Part shown: piece after piece, positions 53,940 to 62,829 of the stretch
Numbering within the stretch: position 1 is the first letter of the stretch
Layout of the letters: each line of letters opens with the position of its first letter
Assembly: GCA_016703425.1 (NCBI GenBank)
Contig: JADJCA010000001.1
Location: 1,178,001-1,242,000, forward strand
From: Myxococcales bacterium
GTDB lineage: Bacteria > Myxococcota_A > Polyangia > Polyangiales > Polyangiaceae
Reading direction: 5' to 3'
DNA length: 64,000 nt
Position numbers and translations under genes: made by a program
The notes under the pieces: model-generated
Seen by the model: only the letters and a program-made list of their open reading frames with translations
Database searches by the model: none
Told to the model about the DNA's origin: nothing

Positions 53940-54569
53940 ATGAAGCTCCAGCAACCGCCCCGCGGCGCCGGGTACCGCACCAACGCCGACGCCTTCCTGC
54001 TCGCGCGCTTCGCGCAGCCCACGGTGCGCGCCGCCCGCGTCTACGACCTCGGAGCCGGCGTCGGCGCCATTGGCCTGTCGATGCTTCACGCCGCCTTCGT
54101 TGACCGCGCCGTGCTCGTCGAACGCGACGCCGTGGCGGTGCGCCTCGCCGAAGAAAACGCCCGACAGAACGGCTACGGCGATCGCACCGATGTCGTCCGC
54201 GGCGACGTCCTCGAGGTCGCGAAGGCGCACCTCGGTCGCGCGTCGCTGGTCGTCTGCAACCCTCCGTACATCGAGCCAGGCCGCGGCCGCGCACCAAAGG
54301 CGGGCCACCGCGACGCGAAGATGGGCAGCGTCGGGCGCTTCGTCGAAGCGGCGCGCCTCGTACTCGGCCAGCGCGGCAAGGCCTTCTTCGTCTACCCCGC
54401 GGCCGAGCTTTGCACCTTCGTGGAGACGCTACGGGAGAGCGGCCTTGAGCCGAAGCGGATGCTCTTCGTGCACCCGAGGTCCGCGGCGCCGGCGCGCGTC
54501 GTGCTGGTTCAGGCGCAGGCGGGCAAGCGCGGCGGGCTCTTCATCGAGGCGCCTGTTCACGAACACTGA
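53940..54569 (+). CDS. TrmN6-like SAM-dependent methyltransferase
   Basis: The 209-residue protein has the SAM motif YDLGAGVGAIGLSML near residue 34, an acidic motif II (VERD), and the catalytic NPPY (CNPPYIEPG) typical of N6-adenine methyltransferases. The N-terminal GYRTNADAFLLARF resembles the family that methylates A37 of tRNA-Val (TrmN6/YfiC), so tRNA is the likely substrate. ATG at 53940 is used because the frame upstream overlaps queG. Its neighbours also modify tRNA. A ribosomal-protein target (PrmB-like) is the alternative. Confidence 0.82.
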   Translation: MKLQQPPRGAGYRTNADAFLLARFAQPTVRAARVYDLGAGVGAIGLSMLHAAFVDRAVLVERDAVAVRLAEENARQNGYGDRTDVVRGDVLEVAKAHLGRASLVVCNPPYIEPGRGRAPKAGHRDAKMGSVGRFVEAARLVLGQRGKAFFVYPAAELCTFVETLRESGLEPKRMLFVHPRSAAPARVVLVQAQAGKRGGLFIEAPVHEH

Positions 54570-54638
54570 GGCCCAAGACGCCGACGCGCCAACGGGGCGT
54601 GTGGCACGCTCGACGACACACGAGTCGCGCGCCCTCCG

Positions 54639-55202
54639 TCACCGCTCGCCGCGCAGCCGGTCAAGGATGATCGCGCACGCGCCGCGCACGCTCAGGTGGT
54701 TGTAGCCCGTGGCTGCCGCTGCGCGAACCGGCGGCAAGACAGCGTCGGCGCTGGCCACCACTTCGGGAGCGAGGCCCCAGCCAGTGCCGAAGACGATGAG
54801 GACGTTTCGGTCGGTCTCCTCGAGCCGCTTGCGTGCCGAGTGAAAGTCGAGCGGCGCCGCGACGGCGCGGGCCGCGGTGATCCACACGTCGACGTTGCCA
54901 CGACCGCCCAAGGCGCTGATGGCGTCATCGAGTGTGCCTACGGCGCGGACGAGGCCGATGGCTTCCTTGCGGTCGGGAATGCGAACGCCGCTCGAGCCGT
55001 GCAGCCAGTGCTCGCGAATCCGCTCCACGAGCTCGCGTTGCGCCAAGACCGGGTGCGCGACGAACAAATCCGTGCAGCCGTAGGTCCGTCCGCTCCGCGA
55101 CAGGTCGTGCACGTCGAGGTTGGTGACGGCCGTCGTGGTGATCTTCCCCGTGCCGTCGAGCACTGGATGGTGAATGAGCGCGAGCGCGAGCCGTGCGGTC
55201 AT
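54639..55202 (-). CDS. SPOUT-type RNA methyltransferase (trmD-linked, PF09936-like)
   Basis: The 187-residue product begins with ALALIHHPVLDGTGK and TNLDVHDLSRSGRTYG, the N-terminal signature of the trmD-linked RNA methyltransferases. VLIVFGTGWGLAPEV (about 140-154) and GYNHLSVRGACAIILDRL near the end form the SPOUT SAM-binding knot. ATG at 55202 overlaps the trmD stop (ATGA). It is the last gene of the rpsP operon here, where rplS stands in many bacteria. The nucleotide it modifies is not known from sequence. Confidence 0.87.
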   Translation of the reverse strand: MTARLALALIHHPVLDGTGKITTTAVTNLDVHDLSRSGRTYGCTDLFVAHPVLAQRELVERIREHWLHGSSGVRIPDRKEAIGLVRAVGTLDDAISALGGRGNVDVWITAARAVAAPLDFHSARKRLEETDRNVLIVFGTGWGLAPEVVASADAVLPPVRAAAATGYNHLSVRGACAIILDRLRGER

Positions 55203-55912
55203 GGTTCGCTCCGCTTGGCCTTCACCCGCGCGTAGAGGTCTGGACGACGGGCCTCTGTGCGCGCTTCCGACTCGCGAAGGCGCCACGCGGCGATCTCTCC
55301 GTGGTTGCCGGAGGCGAGGACCTCAGGAACGCGAGCCCCGCGAAACTCCGCCGGCCGTGTGTATTGCGGATACTCGAGGAGCCCCGTCTCGGGACTGTGC
55401 GACTCCTCCACGGTGGACGCGGCGTTTCCCAGGACCCCGGGCAGGAGCCGTGAGCAGGCGTCGATGACCGCCATGGCGGCGACCTCGCCACCGGTCATCA
55501 CGAAGTCGCCGAGCGAAATCTCTTCGTCCACGTAGGAGCGAACGCGTTCATCGAAGCCCTCGTAGCGGCCACACACGAGCGACACGGCGGGGCGTTCCGC
55601 GAGGGCGCGCACACGCCGTTGATCGAGAGGCGCGCCCTGCGGCGTGAGGAGCACCCGGTGCGCACGGACACCATCGGGCGCGTCGGCGTCGAGCGACTCG
55701 AGGCAAGCGACGAGGACGTCCACGCGCATGACCATGCCGCTGCCGCCACCGTAGGGCGTGTCGTCGACGCTCCGGTGGCGTCCCAAGCCGAAGTCACGCG
55801 GCGAGCGAAAGCGCACTGCCATGGCGTTTTGCGCGAGGGCGCGCCCCACGAAGCTGACGCCCATGAAGCTCTCAAAGGCCTCGGGAAAGAGCGTGACGAC
55901 GTCGAACCTCAC
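55199..55912 (-). CDS. trmD: tRNA (guanine-N1)-methyltransferase TrmD
   Basis: TrmD makes m1G37 in tRNAs reading CNN codons, which prevents +1 frameshifting. GTG at 55912 overlaps the rimM stop (GTGA), giving 237 residues. The SPOUT knot motifs LLTPQGAPL, LVCGRYEGFDERV and EISLGDFVMTGGE are present, with the catalytic Asp in the C-terminal part (about residue 170) and RLLPGVLGN. The downstream SPOUT gene overlaps by four bases. Confidence 0.96.
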   Translation of the reverse strand: MRFDVVTLFPEAFESFMGVSFVGRALAQNAMAVRFRSPRDFGLGRHRSVDDTPYGGGSGMVMRVDVLVACLESLDADAPDGVRAHRVLLTPQGAPLDQRRVRALAERPAVSLVCGRYEGFDERVRSYVDEEISLGDFVMTGGEVAAMAVIDACSRLLPGVLGNAASTVEESHSPETGLLEYPQYTRPAEFRGARVPEVLASGNHGEIAAWRLRESEARTEARRPDLYARVKAKRSEP

Positions 55913-56448
55913 GACGGCGTGTCCTCGAGCAGCTCGACGTTCTTGACGACGACCAGGCCCGCGTCGCCGTCGATGCTCACGACGAAATGATCGTGGAGCG
56001 GCACCTCGAGCTCGCCACGCGCCGTGCGAGCAACGATGGTCTCGGCGGCCGGGTACGAACGAAAACCTCCCACGTGGCCCCACGGCTCGGCGCCGTCGCC
56101 TGCCTCCAAGCGGACCGGCGCTCCGATGAGATCGCAGTGATAGAACTCCCCCTCGAGCGGCGCCGGAAACGCGCCCCGCTTCATGGAGAGCGTTGCGCCG
56201 CGAAGCTCGTCGGCCCGATCGCGGTCGTCGACGGAGTAGAGCTTCATCAAGATGGCGTCGTCGGCGCGCCGCGCGCGATCGACGGAGACCTCATGGGTCT
56301 CGCCATCCTTCAGCCGGACAAGCACCTCGTCGGCTTCAAGCAGGAGATCGCTGTCGGGGTTGTATAGCCGGACCCGCACCTCGCCGCGCACGCCGTGGGC
56401 GCGGGCGATCTCGCCTAGCGCGACCCATTCGTCGGGCGGAAGAGCCAC
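55909..56448 (-). CDS. rimM: 16S rRNA processing protein RimM
   Basis: RimM assists maturation of the 30S head by binding S19. The 179-residue product starts at GTG 56448 and has the N-terminal GEIARAHGVRGEVRV and a C-terminal PRC-barrel (FYHCDLIGAPV, then VPLHDHFVVSIDGDAGLVVV). The position between khpA (7 bp upstream) and trmD (4-nt overlap) confirms it. Confidence 0.94.
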   Translation of the reverse strand: MALPPDEWVALGEIARAHGVRGEVRVRLYNPDSDLLLEADEVLVRLKDGETHEVSVDRARRADDAILMKLYSVDDRDRADELRGATLSMKRGAFPAPLEGEFYHCDLIGAPVRLEAGDGAEPWGHVGGFRSYPAAETIVARTARGELEVPLHDHFVVSIDGDAGLVVVKNVELLEDTPS

Positions 56449-56455
56449 GGCGGGC

Positions 56456-56692
56456 TCAGTCGACGATGTCGAGGTGCGCGCGCTTGCCGAGCTTGGTGGA
56501 AACGGCAGCGAGGATCGTGCGCATCGACTGAGCCGTGCGGCCCTCTTTGCCGATGACCTTCCCGATGTCTTCCTTGGCGACGCGCAGCTCGATCACGCAG
56601 TTGTGATCGGAGGCGATCTCGGTCACCTCGACTTGGTCGGGGTTGTCGACGAGTTCGACGGCAATGGCGCGAATCAGGGCTTTGAGCGGCAT
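56456..56692 (-). CDS. khpA: KH-domain RNA-binding protein KhpA
   Basis: The 78-residue protein is a single KH domain with the GKVIGKEGRTAQSMRTIL loop that contacts RNA. KhpA pairs with KhpB (Jag) to bind many transcripts, and it commonly sits between rpsP and rimM, as here. The protein begins MPLKALIRAIAVELVDNPD at ATG 56692. Confidence 0.94.
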   Translation of the reverse strand: MPLKALIRAIAVELVDNPDQVEVTEIASDHNCVIELRVAKEDIGKVIGKEGRTAQSMRTILAAVSTKLGKRAHLDIVD

Positions 56693-56797
56693 GGATAGGT
56701 ACGCGCGAGCACGCGAAGACTGAGAACCGGTGGATAGGAGGGGTGAAGCGAGCGTCGGTCCGGCGTCGGTCTGGTCGATTTGACGAGAGCGGCGAGG

Positions 56798-57076
56798 TTA
56801 CTTCTTCGCCGGTGCCGCGGCGGGCGCTGCGGCAGCAGCGGGCCGGCGCTTGAGCAGCCGCGTCAGCGTCTCGGACGTCTGCGCGCCAACGGAACGCCAG
56901 TAAGCGAGGCGCTCATCGTTCACGGAGACAATCGAAGCTTCGCCCTTGCGCGGGTCGAACGTGCCGATGTTCTCGAGAAAACGGCCGCCGCGCGGGCTGC
57001 GATGATCGGTCACGACGACGCGATAAAACGGGCGCTTCTTGGTGCCGGCACGGGCGAGGCGAATATGAACGGCCAT
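56798..57076 (-). CDS. rpsP: 30S ribosomal protein S16
   Basis: The 92-residue product shows the S16 start AVHIRLARAGTKKRPFYRVVV and the FLENIGTFDPRKGEA segment. A short Ala/Pro/Lys tail (about 78-92) is additional. ATG at 57076 follows AGGA. It is the first gene of the rpsP-khpA-rimM-trmD-methyltransferase operon. Confidence 0.97.
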   Translation of the reverse strand: MAVHIRLARAGTKKRPFYRVVVTDHRSPRGGRFLENIGTFDPRKGEASIVSVNDERLAYWRSVGAQTSETLTRLLKRRPAAAAAPAAAPAKK

Positions 57077-57126
57077 GGGATCCTGATCTGTTCTCTTGGG
57101 GGAGCCCCCGGAAAGACGGGGCGCGA

Positions 57127-57155
57127 ACGCTACGAGAGGGGCACGGGCCGGTCAA
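57127..57155 (-). promoter_or_regulatory. Candidate sigma70-type promoter of the rpsP operon
   Basis: On the minus strand TTGACC (57155-57150), a 17-bp spacer and TAGCGT (57132-57127) lie about 50 bp before the rpsP start. The -35 and spacing are good; the -10 matches the consensus at only half its positions. Confidence 0.4.
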
Positions 57156-57254
57156 GGACAATCACGACGAGCTGGAGCGCATTTCTCGGGTGTGGGACGT
57201 CGGTATCGCCGCGCGCCGTTCATGGGTGGAGTCCAGGTTTCGAGCGCGTGCGCC

Positions 57255-57707
57255 CTACCCGTGAACGGACATGATCCGCGTCAGTCGAGCGAGGGCTGGG
57301 ATCGCAGCGAAGGTCGTGTGCGTGTGCACGCGGCCTTGGCGAATGGCGGCCACGAAGCCGCGGAGGGCCGAAATCGATGTCTCATCGCGGGGATGGGCCC
57401 AGGGGACGCCGAGGCGGCGGCTCAGCGGCAGGTTGGACATCCCGATGATGCTGTCGGCATCGCCTCGAATGGTGGCGTCGGGGACCCCGGCTATTCCGTT
57501 GCGGATCGTCAGCCTCCCCCCGCCGAAGCACAAGGTGAGGGCCACGTCGGCGTCTTCCACGACGATGGCGACGTTGGCGGTGATGGCGTCGAAGTCTTTG
57601 AGTTTATGAGGCTTGGCGTCGAGGTTTTGCCGCAGCAGGTCGAAGAGCATGACGGCGAAGCCGTTTTCCTCGGCCAGAGGTGCGAGCGCAATTCGGTCGA
57701 GGGCCAC
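57255..57707 (-). CDS. SCP2-like sterol/lipid-binding domain protein
   Basis: The 150-residue product is one small alpha/beta domain. The stretch around residues 45-90 (VALTLCFGGGRLTIRNG, then PDATIRGDADSIIGM) resembles the SCP2 lipid-carrier family. GTG at 57707 is used; ATG at 57650 would give 131 residues. No signal peptide is seen, so it should be cytoplasmic. It is divergent from the ECF sigma operon. The family call is based on pattern only. Confidence 0.6.
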   Translation of the reverse strand: MALDRIALAPLAEENGFAVMLFDLLRQNLDAKPHKLKDFDAITANVAIVVEDADVALTLCFGGGRLTIRNGIAGVPDATIRGDADSIIGMSNLPLSRRLGVPWAHPRDETSISALRGFVAAIRQGRVHTHTTFAAIPALARLTRIMSVHG

Positions 57708-57950
57708 GCCGTCTCGTTCTCGCGGTCCTCCCGCTCTGTCAAGCACTAGCCAACACGAGCTGCCCTCGGGGGAACGCCCGGGCCTGTAAGGCGTCGGCCG
57801 ATAGCCCGTTGTGCCCTCGTGTTTGGCGCTCCCTCCCTTTCCTGGCCCCGCTCGCCCGAGGCGGCGGACGCGGCACGGTACCTGGGCGCCCTCTTCCCGT
57901 ACCCGGCTGCAAACGCGCACGAGAGCCGTGAGCGGAGCCGCCACCGCTAT

Positions 57951-58631
57951 ATGCTGCGCGCCGTGGACGAGCGACCGAGCCGAGCGGCCGACGCGGCCGA
58001 CGCCGAGCGGCTCGCCGAAGAGCGGGCACTGGTGGCGCGCGCGCAGGCGGGCGATCGCTCGTCGCTGGGCCGACTCCTCGAGCGCCACGGGCCAACTCTC
58101 TACCGCGCCGTTCTCCTGCCACGGCTCGGGTCCGAGGCCGCCGCGAAGGACGCGCTCTCCGAGACCTACGCCAAGGTCGTCGAGCGCATCGGCAAGTTCG
58201 TTTGGCAAAACGTTGGGTTTTACCCCTGGCTCCGCATGGTGGCGATGCACGTCGCCATCGATCACCTGCGCGCGCGGCGACGCCTCGTTCTGTGGGAGGC
58301 GGAAGATGTGGAGCGCGAGGTGGACGCCTCGGCCACGAGCACGCCCATTGACGACAAGCTCAGCGCCGCACGCGACGGGGCCGCGGCCCGAGCCAGGGTC
58401 CAAGAGGCGCTCGCTCGCATCCACCCGCGCTATGCCGAAGCGCTCCGTTTGCGCGTCCTCGAGGAGCGACCCCGTGAAGAGGTGGCCGCCACGCTCGGCG
58501 TCAGCCCCGCCACCTTCGACGTACTCCTACACCGCGCCGTTGCGGCGCTACGAAAGGCCATCTCGCCGGAGCCTTCGCCTTCGGGTACACCGAACGAGAG
58601 CCGGCCGACGGACCGGAGGTCTCGCCCATGA
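57951..58631 (+). CDS. ECF-type RNA polymerase sigma factor
   Basis: The 226-residue protein has sigma region 2 (about 50-110, with AKDALSETYAKVVERIGKF and WLRMVAMHVAIDHLRARRR) and region 4 (about 150-205, with RYAEALRLRVLEERPREEVAATLGVSPATFDVLLHRA, a helix-turn-helix). There is no region 3, as in ECF factors. ATG at 57951 is used; GTG at 57963 is possible. It starts a five-gene chain with stop/start overlaps, and the next gene is a likely anti-sigma factor. Its regulon is not evident. Confidence 0.88.
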   Translation: MLRAVDERPSRAADAADAERLAEERALVARAQAGDRSSLGRLLERHGPTLYRAVLLPRLGSEAAAKDALSETYAKVVERIGKFVWQNVGFYPWLRMVAMHVAIDHLRARRRLVLWEAEDVEREVDASATSTPIDDKLSAARDGAAARARVQEALARIHPRYAEALRLRVLEERPREEVAATLGVSPATFDVLLHRAVAALRKAISPEPSPSGTPNESRPTDRRSRP

Positions 58632-59137
58632 AGTCCCGCCCTGATTTCGACGACCTTCCCTTCGCGCCGGCGTCGCCCGCCGAGGAGGCGGCGGCCGCGC
58701 GTCTGCGGGACGCGCTCGACGCGCCGGTCGGAGGTCCCCGCGACGGCGGCGGAGACGTCTCCGGGCAAGACGACGTGCTGCTCGTGCGGGCACTGACGGC
58801 GGCGCACGCGCCTCGAGGCCTCGATGACGCGGAGCACAGGCGACTCGTCGAAGAGGCGCTGTTCGCGACATCGGCGCGCCGCAAGGAGCGCCGCGGCGGC
58901 ACTGTGATTCGCGTGGCCTTCGGCGTGTCGGGGCTCTTCGCGGCGGCCGCGGCCGTTGTCATCTTCGTCGCGCGCCAAGACGGGAAGGCGCCGAGCCTCT
59001 ACGTTGCGCGCTCGACGCAGTCCCTCTTTCAAGAGCCCTTCCAGGTGGGCGGCACGGCGGCGCGCGTCGATCGAATCGCCTCAGCACGGGCCGCCGAGTT
59101 TCGCGACAACCAGTTCACGCGTTGGGGAGTCCGGTGA
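58628..59137 (+). CDS. Probable membrane anti-sigma factor
   Basis: ATG at 58628 overlaps the sigma gene stop (ATGA). The 169-residue product has a cytoplasmic N-terminal part (about 1-90) with acidic helices, one membrane helix (about 93-112, GVSGLFAAAAAVVIFVA), and a short extracytoplasmic tail (about 113-169). This layout is typical of ECF anti-sigma factors, though no zinc HxxxCxxC motif is visible. The role is inferred from position and topology. Confidence 0.65.
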   Translation: MKSRPDFDDLPFAPASPAEEAAAARLRDALDAPVGGPRDGGGDVSGQDDVLLVRALTAAHAPRGLDDAEHRRLVEEALFATSARRKERRGGTVIRVAFGVSGLFAAAAAVVIFVARQDGKAPSLYVARSTQSLFQEPFQVGGTAARVDRIASARAAEFRDNQFTRWGVR

Positions 59138-59727
59138 TGCACGCGCTCCGTTTGATTCGCGTCCGCTTCGCTCCGGCGCTCGCCATCGCGCTCTCGCTGG
59201 CAGTCCTCAGCGCGGGCTGCGAACGCGCGACCAGCTCTGCGGATGGCGGCGTCGCTGTCGACCTGGCGCTCATGGCGTTCCTATCGCAGGCTCGCGCCGT
59301 CCACCACGAAGCCAACGTGCGTGAGGCCGGCGGCGATGCCAAGGGGGCGATCCTCGCGCTCGAGGGACTCACGGCGGCCCGGCGCCCCGATGGCGCGCGG
59401 CCCGAGGTCGCCGAGCTCATGGCCGACACCTTCGCGCGCCTCGCCGAGCTCCGGGCGCGCAGCGGCGACGTCGACGGCGCGGCGCGCGATCTCGAGTCGG
59501 GCTTGGCGCAAGCGCCGGCGCGCTCGTATTTCGAAGGTCACCTCTACGAGGTCGCGGGCATCGTGTCCGAGACGAAGGCCAAGCAGCTGGCCGACGCGGG
59601 CCGAGAGAGCGCGGCGGCGGAGGCGCGCGGAAAGGCCATCGAGCTTCTTCGCAAAGCTGTCGCCATCCAGGAAGAAGTGATTCGCTCGACGCTGGCCGCC
59701 GACGCTGGCCCAAGGAAGGCGCCATGA
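59137..59727 (+). CDS. TPR-like lipoprotein in the ECF operon
   Basis: ATG at 59137 shares its A with the upstream stop (TGATG). The 196-residue product has a signal with lipobox LSAGC near residue 28, then about four helical pairs with TPR-like Ala/Leu patterns to the end. It is probably periplasmic or outer-membrane attached and co-expressed with the sigma factor, perhaps sensing or scaffolding, which is inference. Confidence 0.68.
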   Translation: MHALRLIRVRFAPALAIALSLAVLSAGCERATSSADGGVAVDLALMAFLSQARAVHHEANVREAGGDAKGAILALEGLTAARRPDGARPEVAELMADTFARLAELRARSGDVDGAARDLESGLAQAPARSYFEGHLYEVAGIVSETKAKQLADAGRESAAAEARGKAIELLRKAVAIQEEVIRSTLAADAGPRKAP

Positions 59728-60254
59728 AGGGACCGAGGGATTCGACCACCACGAACCACGCTGCCAACGAGCGGCTGCTGCGCAGCGGCGCGGGCGCGCT
59801 GCTGCTGGCGCTCACGGGGCTCGCCGGTTGTGCCGGCGCCGCAGCGCCAAAGAGCGCCGCGGAAGCGCCCCCGCAGGCGCAGCAACACGCGCCGGGCAGC
59901 TACCCCGCTTCGATGCCCCTGCCGAGCGCGCCGCAGAGCTCCGCGGATCACCCGGCGGCGGGCGCCGCGGCTCCCGCGGCCCCCACGGCGACGGTGCCAC
60001 GTCGCGAGGGACTGCGTCGCGACATCGAAGCGGCTCAGCGAGAGCTGGACCTGTCGGGCGCCGACTGCGCCTCGGCCTGCCGCGCGCTAGGTTCGATGGA
60101 GCGGGCCACCGCTAGGCTCTGCACGCTCGAAGAGGCTTCATGCGAGGACGTGCGCGTAAGGCTCCGCAAGGCACGCGAGCGAGTGCGGGCCACTTGCGGT
60201 GGTTGCGGCGGCGCCCCCAGCGTCGACCCCGACGCGCCGATTCCTTCGCGATGA
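59724..60254 (+). CDS. Lipoprotein of unknown function in the ECF operon
   Basis: ATG at 59724 overlaps the upstream stop (ATGA). The 176-residue product has lipobox LAGC near residue 36 after a long basic n-region, then Ala/Pro/Gln/Ser-rich sequence to about 92. A small helical domain with six Cys (about 95-160: CASAC, C, C, CGGC) follows. Disulfides are likely. No family recognised. Confidence 0.62.
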   Translation: MKGPRDSTTTNHAANERLLRSGAGALLLALTGLAGCAGAAAPKSAAEAPPQAQQHAPGSYPASMPLPSAPQSSADHPAAGAAAPAAPTATVPRREGLRRDIEAAQRELDLSGADCASACRALGSMERATARLCTLEEASCEDVRVRLRKARERVRATCGGCGGAPSVDPDAPIPSR

Positions 60255-61165
60255 CGAGCGAAGGCAACGCGGCTCTCATGGACCTTCGCGACGGAGGCCG
60301 ATGGTCGTTGGCGCAACGAGGAAAAAACGACCTCTTGCACCTGGCGGCGCGCGCCGCGCTCGGCGTCGGCCGACTGCCTCCGCACTGGCGCGCGCGGCTC
60401 GGCAGCGTGGCCGGTTCGCTGATCTACGCGCTCGCCCCGAGCCTGCGTCGCACGGCCATCGACCAGCTCGGGCGAGCCTTTCCCCAAGGAGACGCACCCG
60501 AGCTCGCGCGCCGTACGTTCCGTGAGCTCGGCGTCCTCTTGGCCGAGGCTACCGCCGCGGTCGCCGGAGGCAGCGCTGTGCTGCCCTTTCCGGAGAACCA
60601 ACGAGCCGTGCTGGACGAGGCCCGAGCGGCGGGCTGCGGCGTGGTGCTCGCGTCGGCACACCTCGGCCCCTTCGAGCGCGTCGCCACGACCTTGGCAACG
60701 ACCTTGGCGGGCGCCGAGCCGTTCGCCGTCGTGGGCCGCGAGAGCTACGATCCGAGGCTCATGTCGCTCTACCGCCGACTCCGGCGCTACGAGACGATCT
60801 ACCGCGGCGCGCCGGGCGCCGGCGTGAGGATGGTGCGCGTCTTGAGGACTGGCGGCGTCCTCGGCATCCCGATGGATCTGAAGACCCGCGCCCCCTCGGT
60901 GGACGCCGATCTTCTGGGGCTCGGCCCCGTGCCCACGGCGGTGGGGCCGGCGAGGCTCGCTTTGCGAAGCGGCGCCCGCGTCGTCGTCGCCACGGTAGCG
61001 CCTCACGATGGCGACCTCGCCGTCACCGTAACGGCCGTCGGCACGTCCGACTTGGGCCGCGACCCCGCGTCCGCCGTCGAGTTGACGCGGCGCCTAAACG
61101 CCGAACTCGACCGCCGCATCCGCGCGCTACCGCACTTTTGGCCCTGGATGCACCGCCGTTCCTAA
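60251..61165 (+). CDS. Lipid A-type acyltransferase (LpxL/HtrB family)
   Basis: ATG at 60251 overlaps the upstream stop (ATGA), giving 304 residues. The HxxxxE catalytic motif is SAHLGPFE near residue 137, followed by GRESYDPRL and GVLGIPMDLKTRAPSVDADLLG, all typical of the LpxL/LpxM/HtrB family that adds secondary acyl chains to lipid A. An N-terminal membrane helix is weak. Its place at the end of an ECF operon suggests envelope-stress control of lipid A or another glycolipid. The acceptor is not certain. Confidence 0.85.
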   Translation: MTSEGNAALMDLRDGGRWSLAQRGKNDLLHLAARAALGVGRLPPHWRARLGSVAGSLIYALAPSLRRTAIDQLGRAFPQGDAPELARRTFRELGVLLAEATAAVAGGSAVLPFPENQRAVLDEARAAGCGVVLASAHLGPFERVATTLATTLAGAEPFAVVGRESYDPRLMSLYRRLRRYETIYRGAPGAGVRMVRVLRTGGVLGIPMDLKTRAPSVDADLLGLGPVPTAVGPARLALRSGARVVVATVAPHDGDLAVTVTAVGTSDLGRDPASAVELTRRLNAELDRRIRALPHFWPWMHRRS

Positions 61166-61218
61166 CGGCGAGAGCTTTTTCCGGCACCGCGCCGGCACCT
61201 TCGTTAGTCTTTTGGGCG

Positions 61219-62813
61219 GTGCCCTTGGAAGGTTCGCGCATCCCCCGGGTGGCGGCGCTCCTCTCTCCCGAGGAGCTTCGTCGGCTTCCGCTTACGCCGA
61301 TCGACGGCTTCGTGTTGTCGCGCGTCGACGGGCAGTCGTCCTTCGACGACATCGTGGGACACACGGGCCTGCCCGAACAAGAGGTCGCGGCGAGCCTTGA
61401 GCGCCTCGCCAACCTGTCTTTGGTCGTGCTCGACGCCTCCGCTGAGCGGGCGCCCGCGCGAACCGTCTCGAGCACCATCGAGAGTCCCCGCACGGCGGAG
61501 GCGCGCCCCAAGGCGGCGCCGCCGACACCGCCGGCCAGCGCGCCGAGGGCGGTCCCTTCGGAGCCGAGGGTCATGGCAAAGGTCGAGGCGCCGAACGACC
61601 TGTCGCCCGAGGAGCAGAAGCGCATCGTCGAGGCGATGGCGTTCCTCGACACCGCCGACCACTACGCGTTGCTTGGCGTGCCGCGAGCGGCCGACAAGAA
61701 GGAGATCAAGCGCGGCTACTACGAGCGCGCGGCCCTCTACCACCCGGATCGTTACTTTCGCCGCCAGCCGGGCGACTACAAGCCGATGCTAGAGGCGATC
61801 TTCGCTCGCATCACGGCGGCGCACGACGTGCTCACCGACAAGGTGCAGCGAGCCGACTACGACTCCTACCTCGGCGACCGCGCGCACACGGAAGACCTCG
61901 AGACGAGGCTCAAGGCCGCCGAGGCCACGGTTCGCGCTGCCGAGGCGGCAGCCCGCGAAGCGCCCGCGATCACGACGCCAGAGCCTTCCCCTTCTCCTTT
62001 TGTGACCACGCCTCCTCCGGCTCCGGCGCCGTCACCCGCGGTGGCCGCGGCAGCGCTGCGAGATGCCGCCGAGCGCGCCGGGCAGGCCTCACCCAAGGTG
62101 ACCGCGCGGCCGGCGAGCCCCATCGATCCGCAAGCGCGGCGTGACCTCTTGGCAAAACACCTGCGCGGTGGAAAGCCGACGCGAACCTCATCCAACCCGG
62201 GCTTCGCCGCGGCCACGTCGCCGCCCCCTCCGCAAGCCGACAAAGACGCGCTCCGTCGCCGCTACGAGCAGCGCAAGGAGGACGTCCGGCGCGGTCAAGC
62301 GCAGCACCATCGACAGACCGGCGACCAGGCGCGCGCCGCGGGTGACGCCATCGCCGCGGCTGCATCGTACAAGGCGGCGCTCAATTTCACGCCCGAGGAT
62401 AGCGAGCTGCAGCGCCTCGTCGACGAAGCGACCGTGGAGTCCGAGACGACGCTCGCGGACACCTACCGCAAGCAGGCCATCTACGAGGAGAAGGCTGGCC
62501 GATGGGCCGACGCGGCGCGTTCGTGGAGCAAGGTGACGCAGCTTGCGCCAAAGGATCCCGTTCCTGGGAGCGCGCCGCCAACTCCATCTTGCTCGCGAAA
62601 GGCAACCTCCACGACGCCGCGACGTTCGCCCAAAAAGCGACATCGCTTTTGCCCCAGGACGCGCGGCTGCGCGCCCTTCTTTCGAACGTCTACCTGGAAG
62701 CCGGCCTCTTCAAGAACGCAAAACGCGAAATAGACACAGCAATTCAGCTCGCGCCGGGGGATGATAGTATCGCCGTTCTGGCGAGACGTATTGCGAGCGC
62801 CATTGGGAAATAG
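61219..62813 (+). CDS. J-domain and TPR protein, interrupted by a frameshift near 62560
   Basis: The product has a winged-helix-like N-terminal segment (about 1-80) and an Ala/Pro linker. A J-domain (about 145-210) has the HPD motif in ALYHPDRYF. A coiled and Pro/Ala-rich region follows, then C-terminal TPRs. The first frame loses TPR character after QLAPKDP near 62557 and stops at 62733. The adjacent frame resumes it (SWERAANSILLAKGN) and stops at 62813; one missing base near 62551-62565 would join them into about 531 residues. GTG at 61219 is chosen; TTG 61138 is in frame but overlaps the acyltransferase. It directly precedes dnaK and probably stimulates it. Confidence 0.75.
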
Positions 62814-62829
62814 CTTCCGTCGGGAGAAT

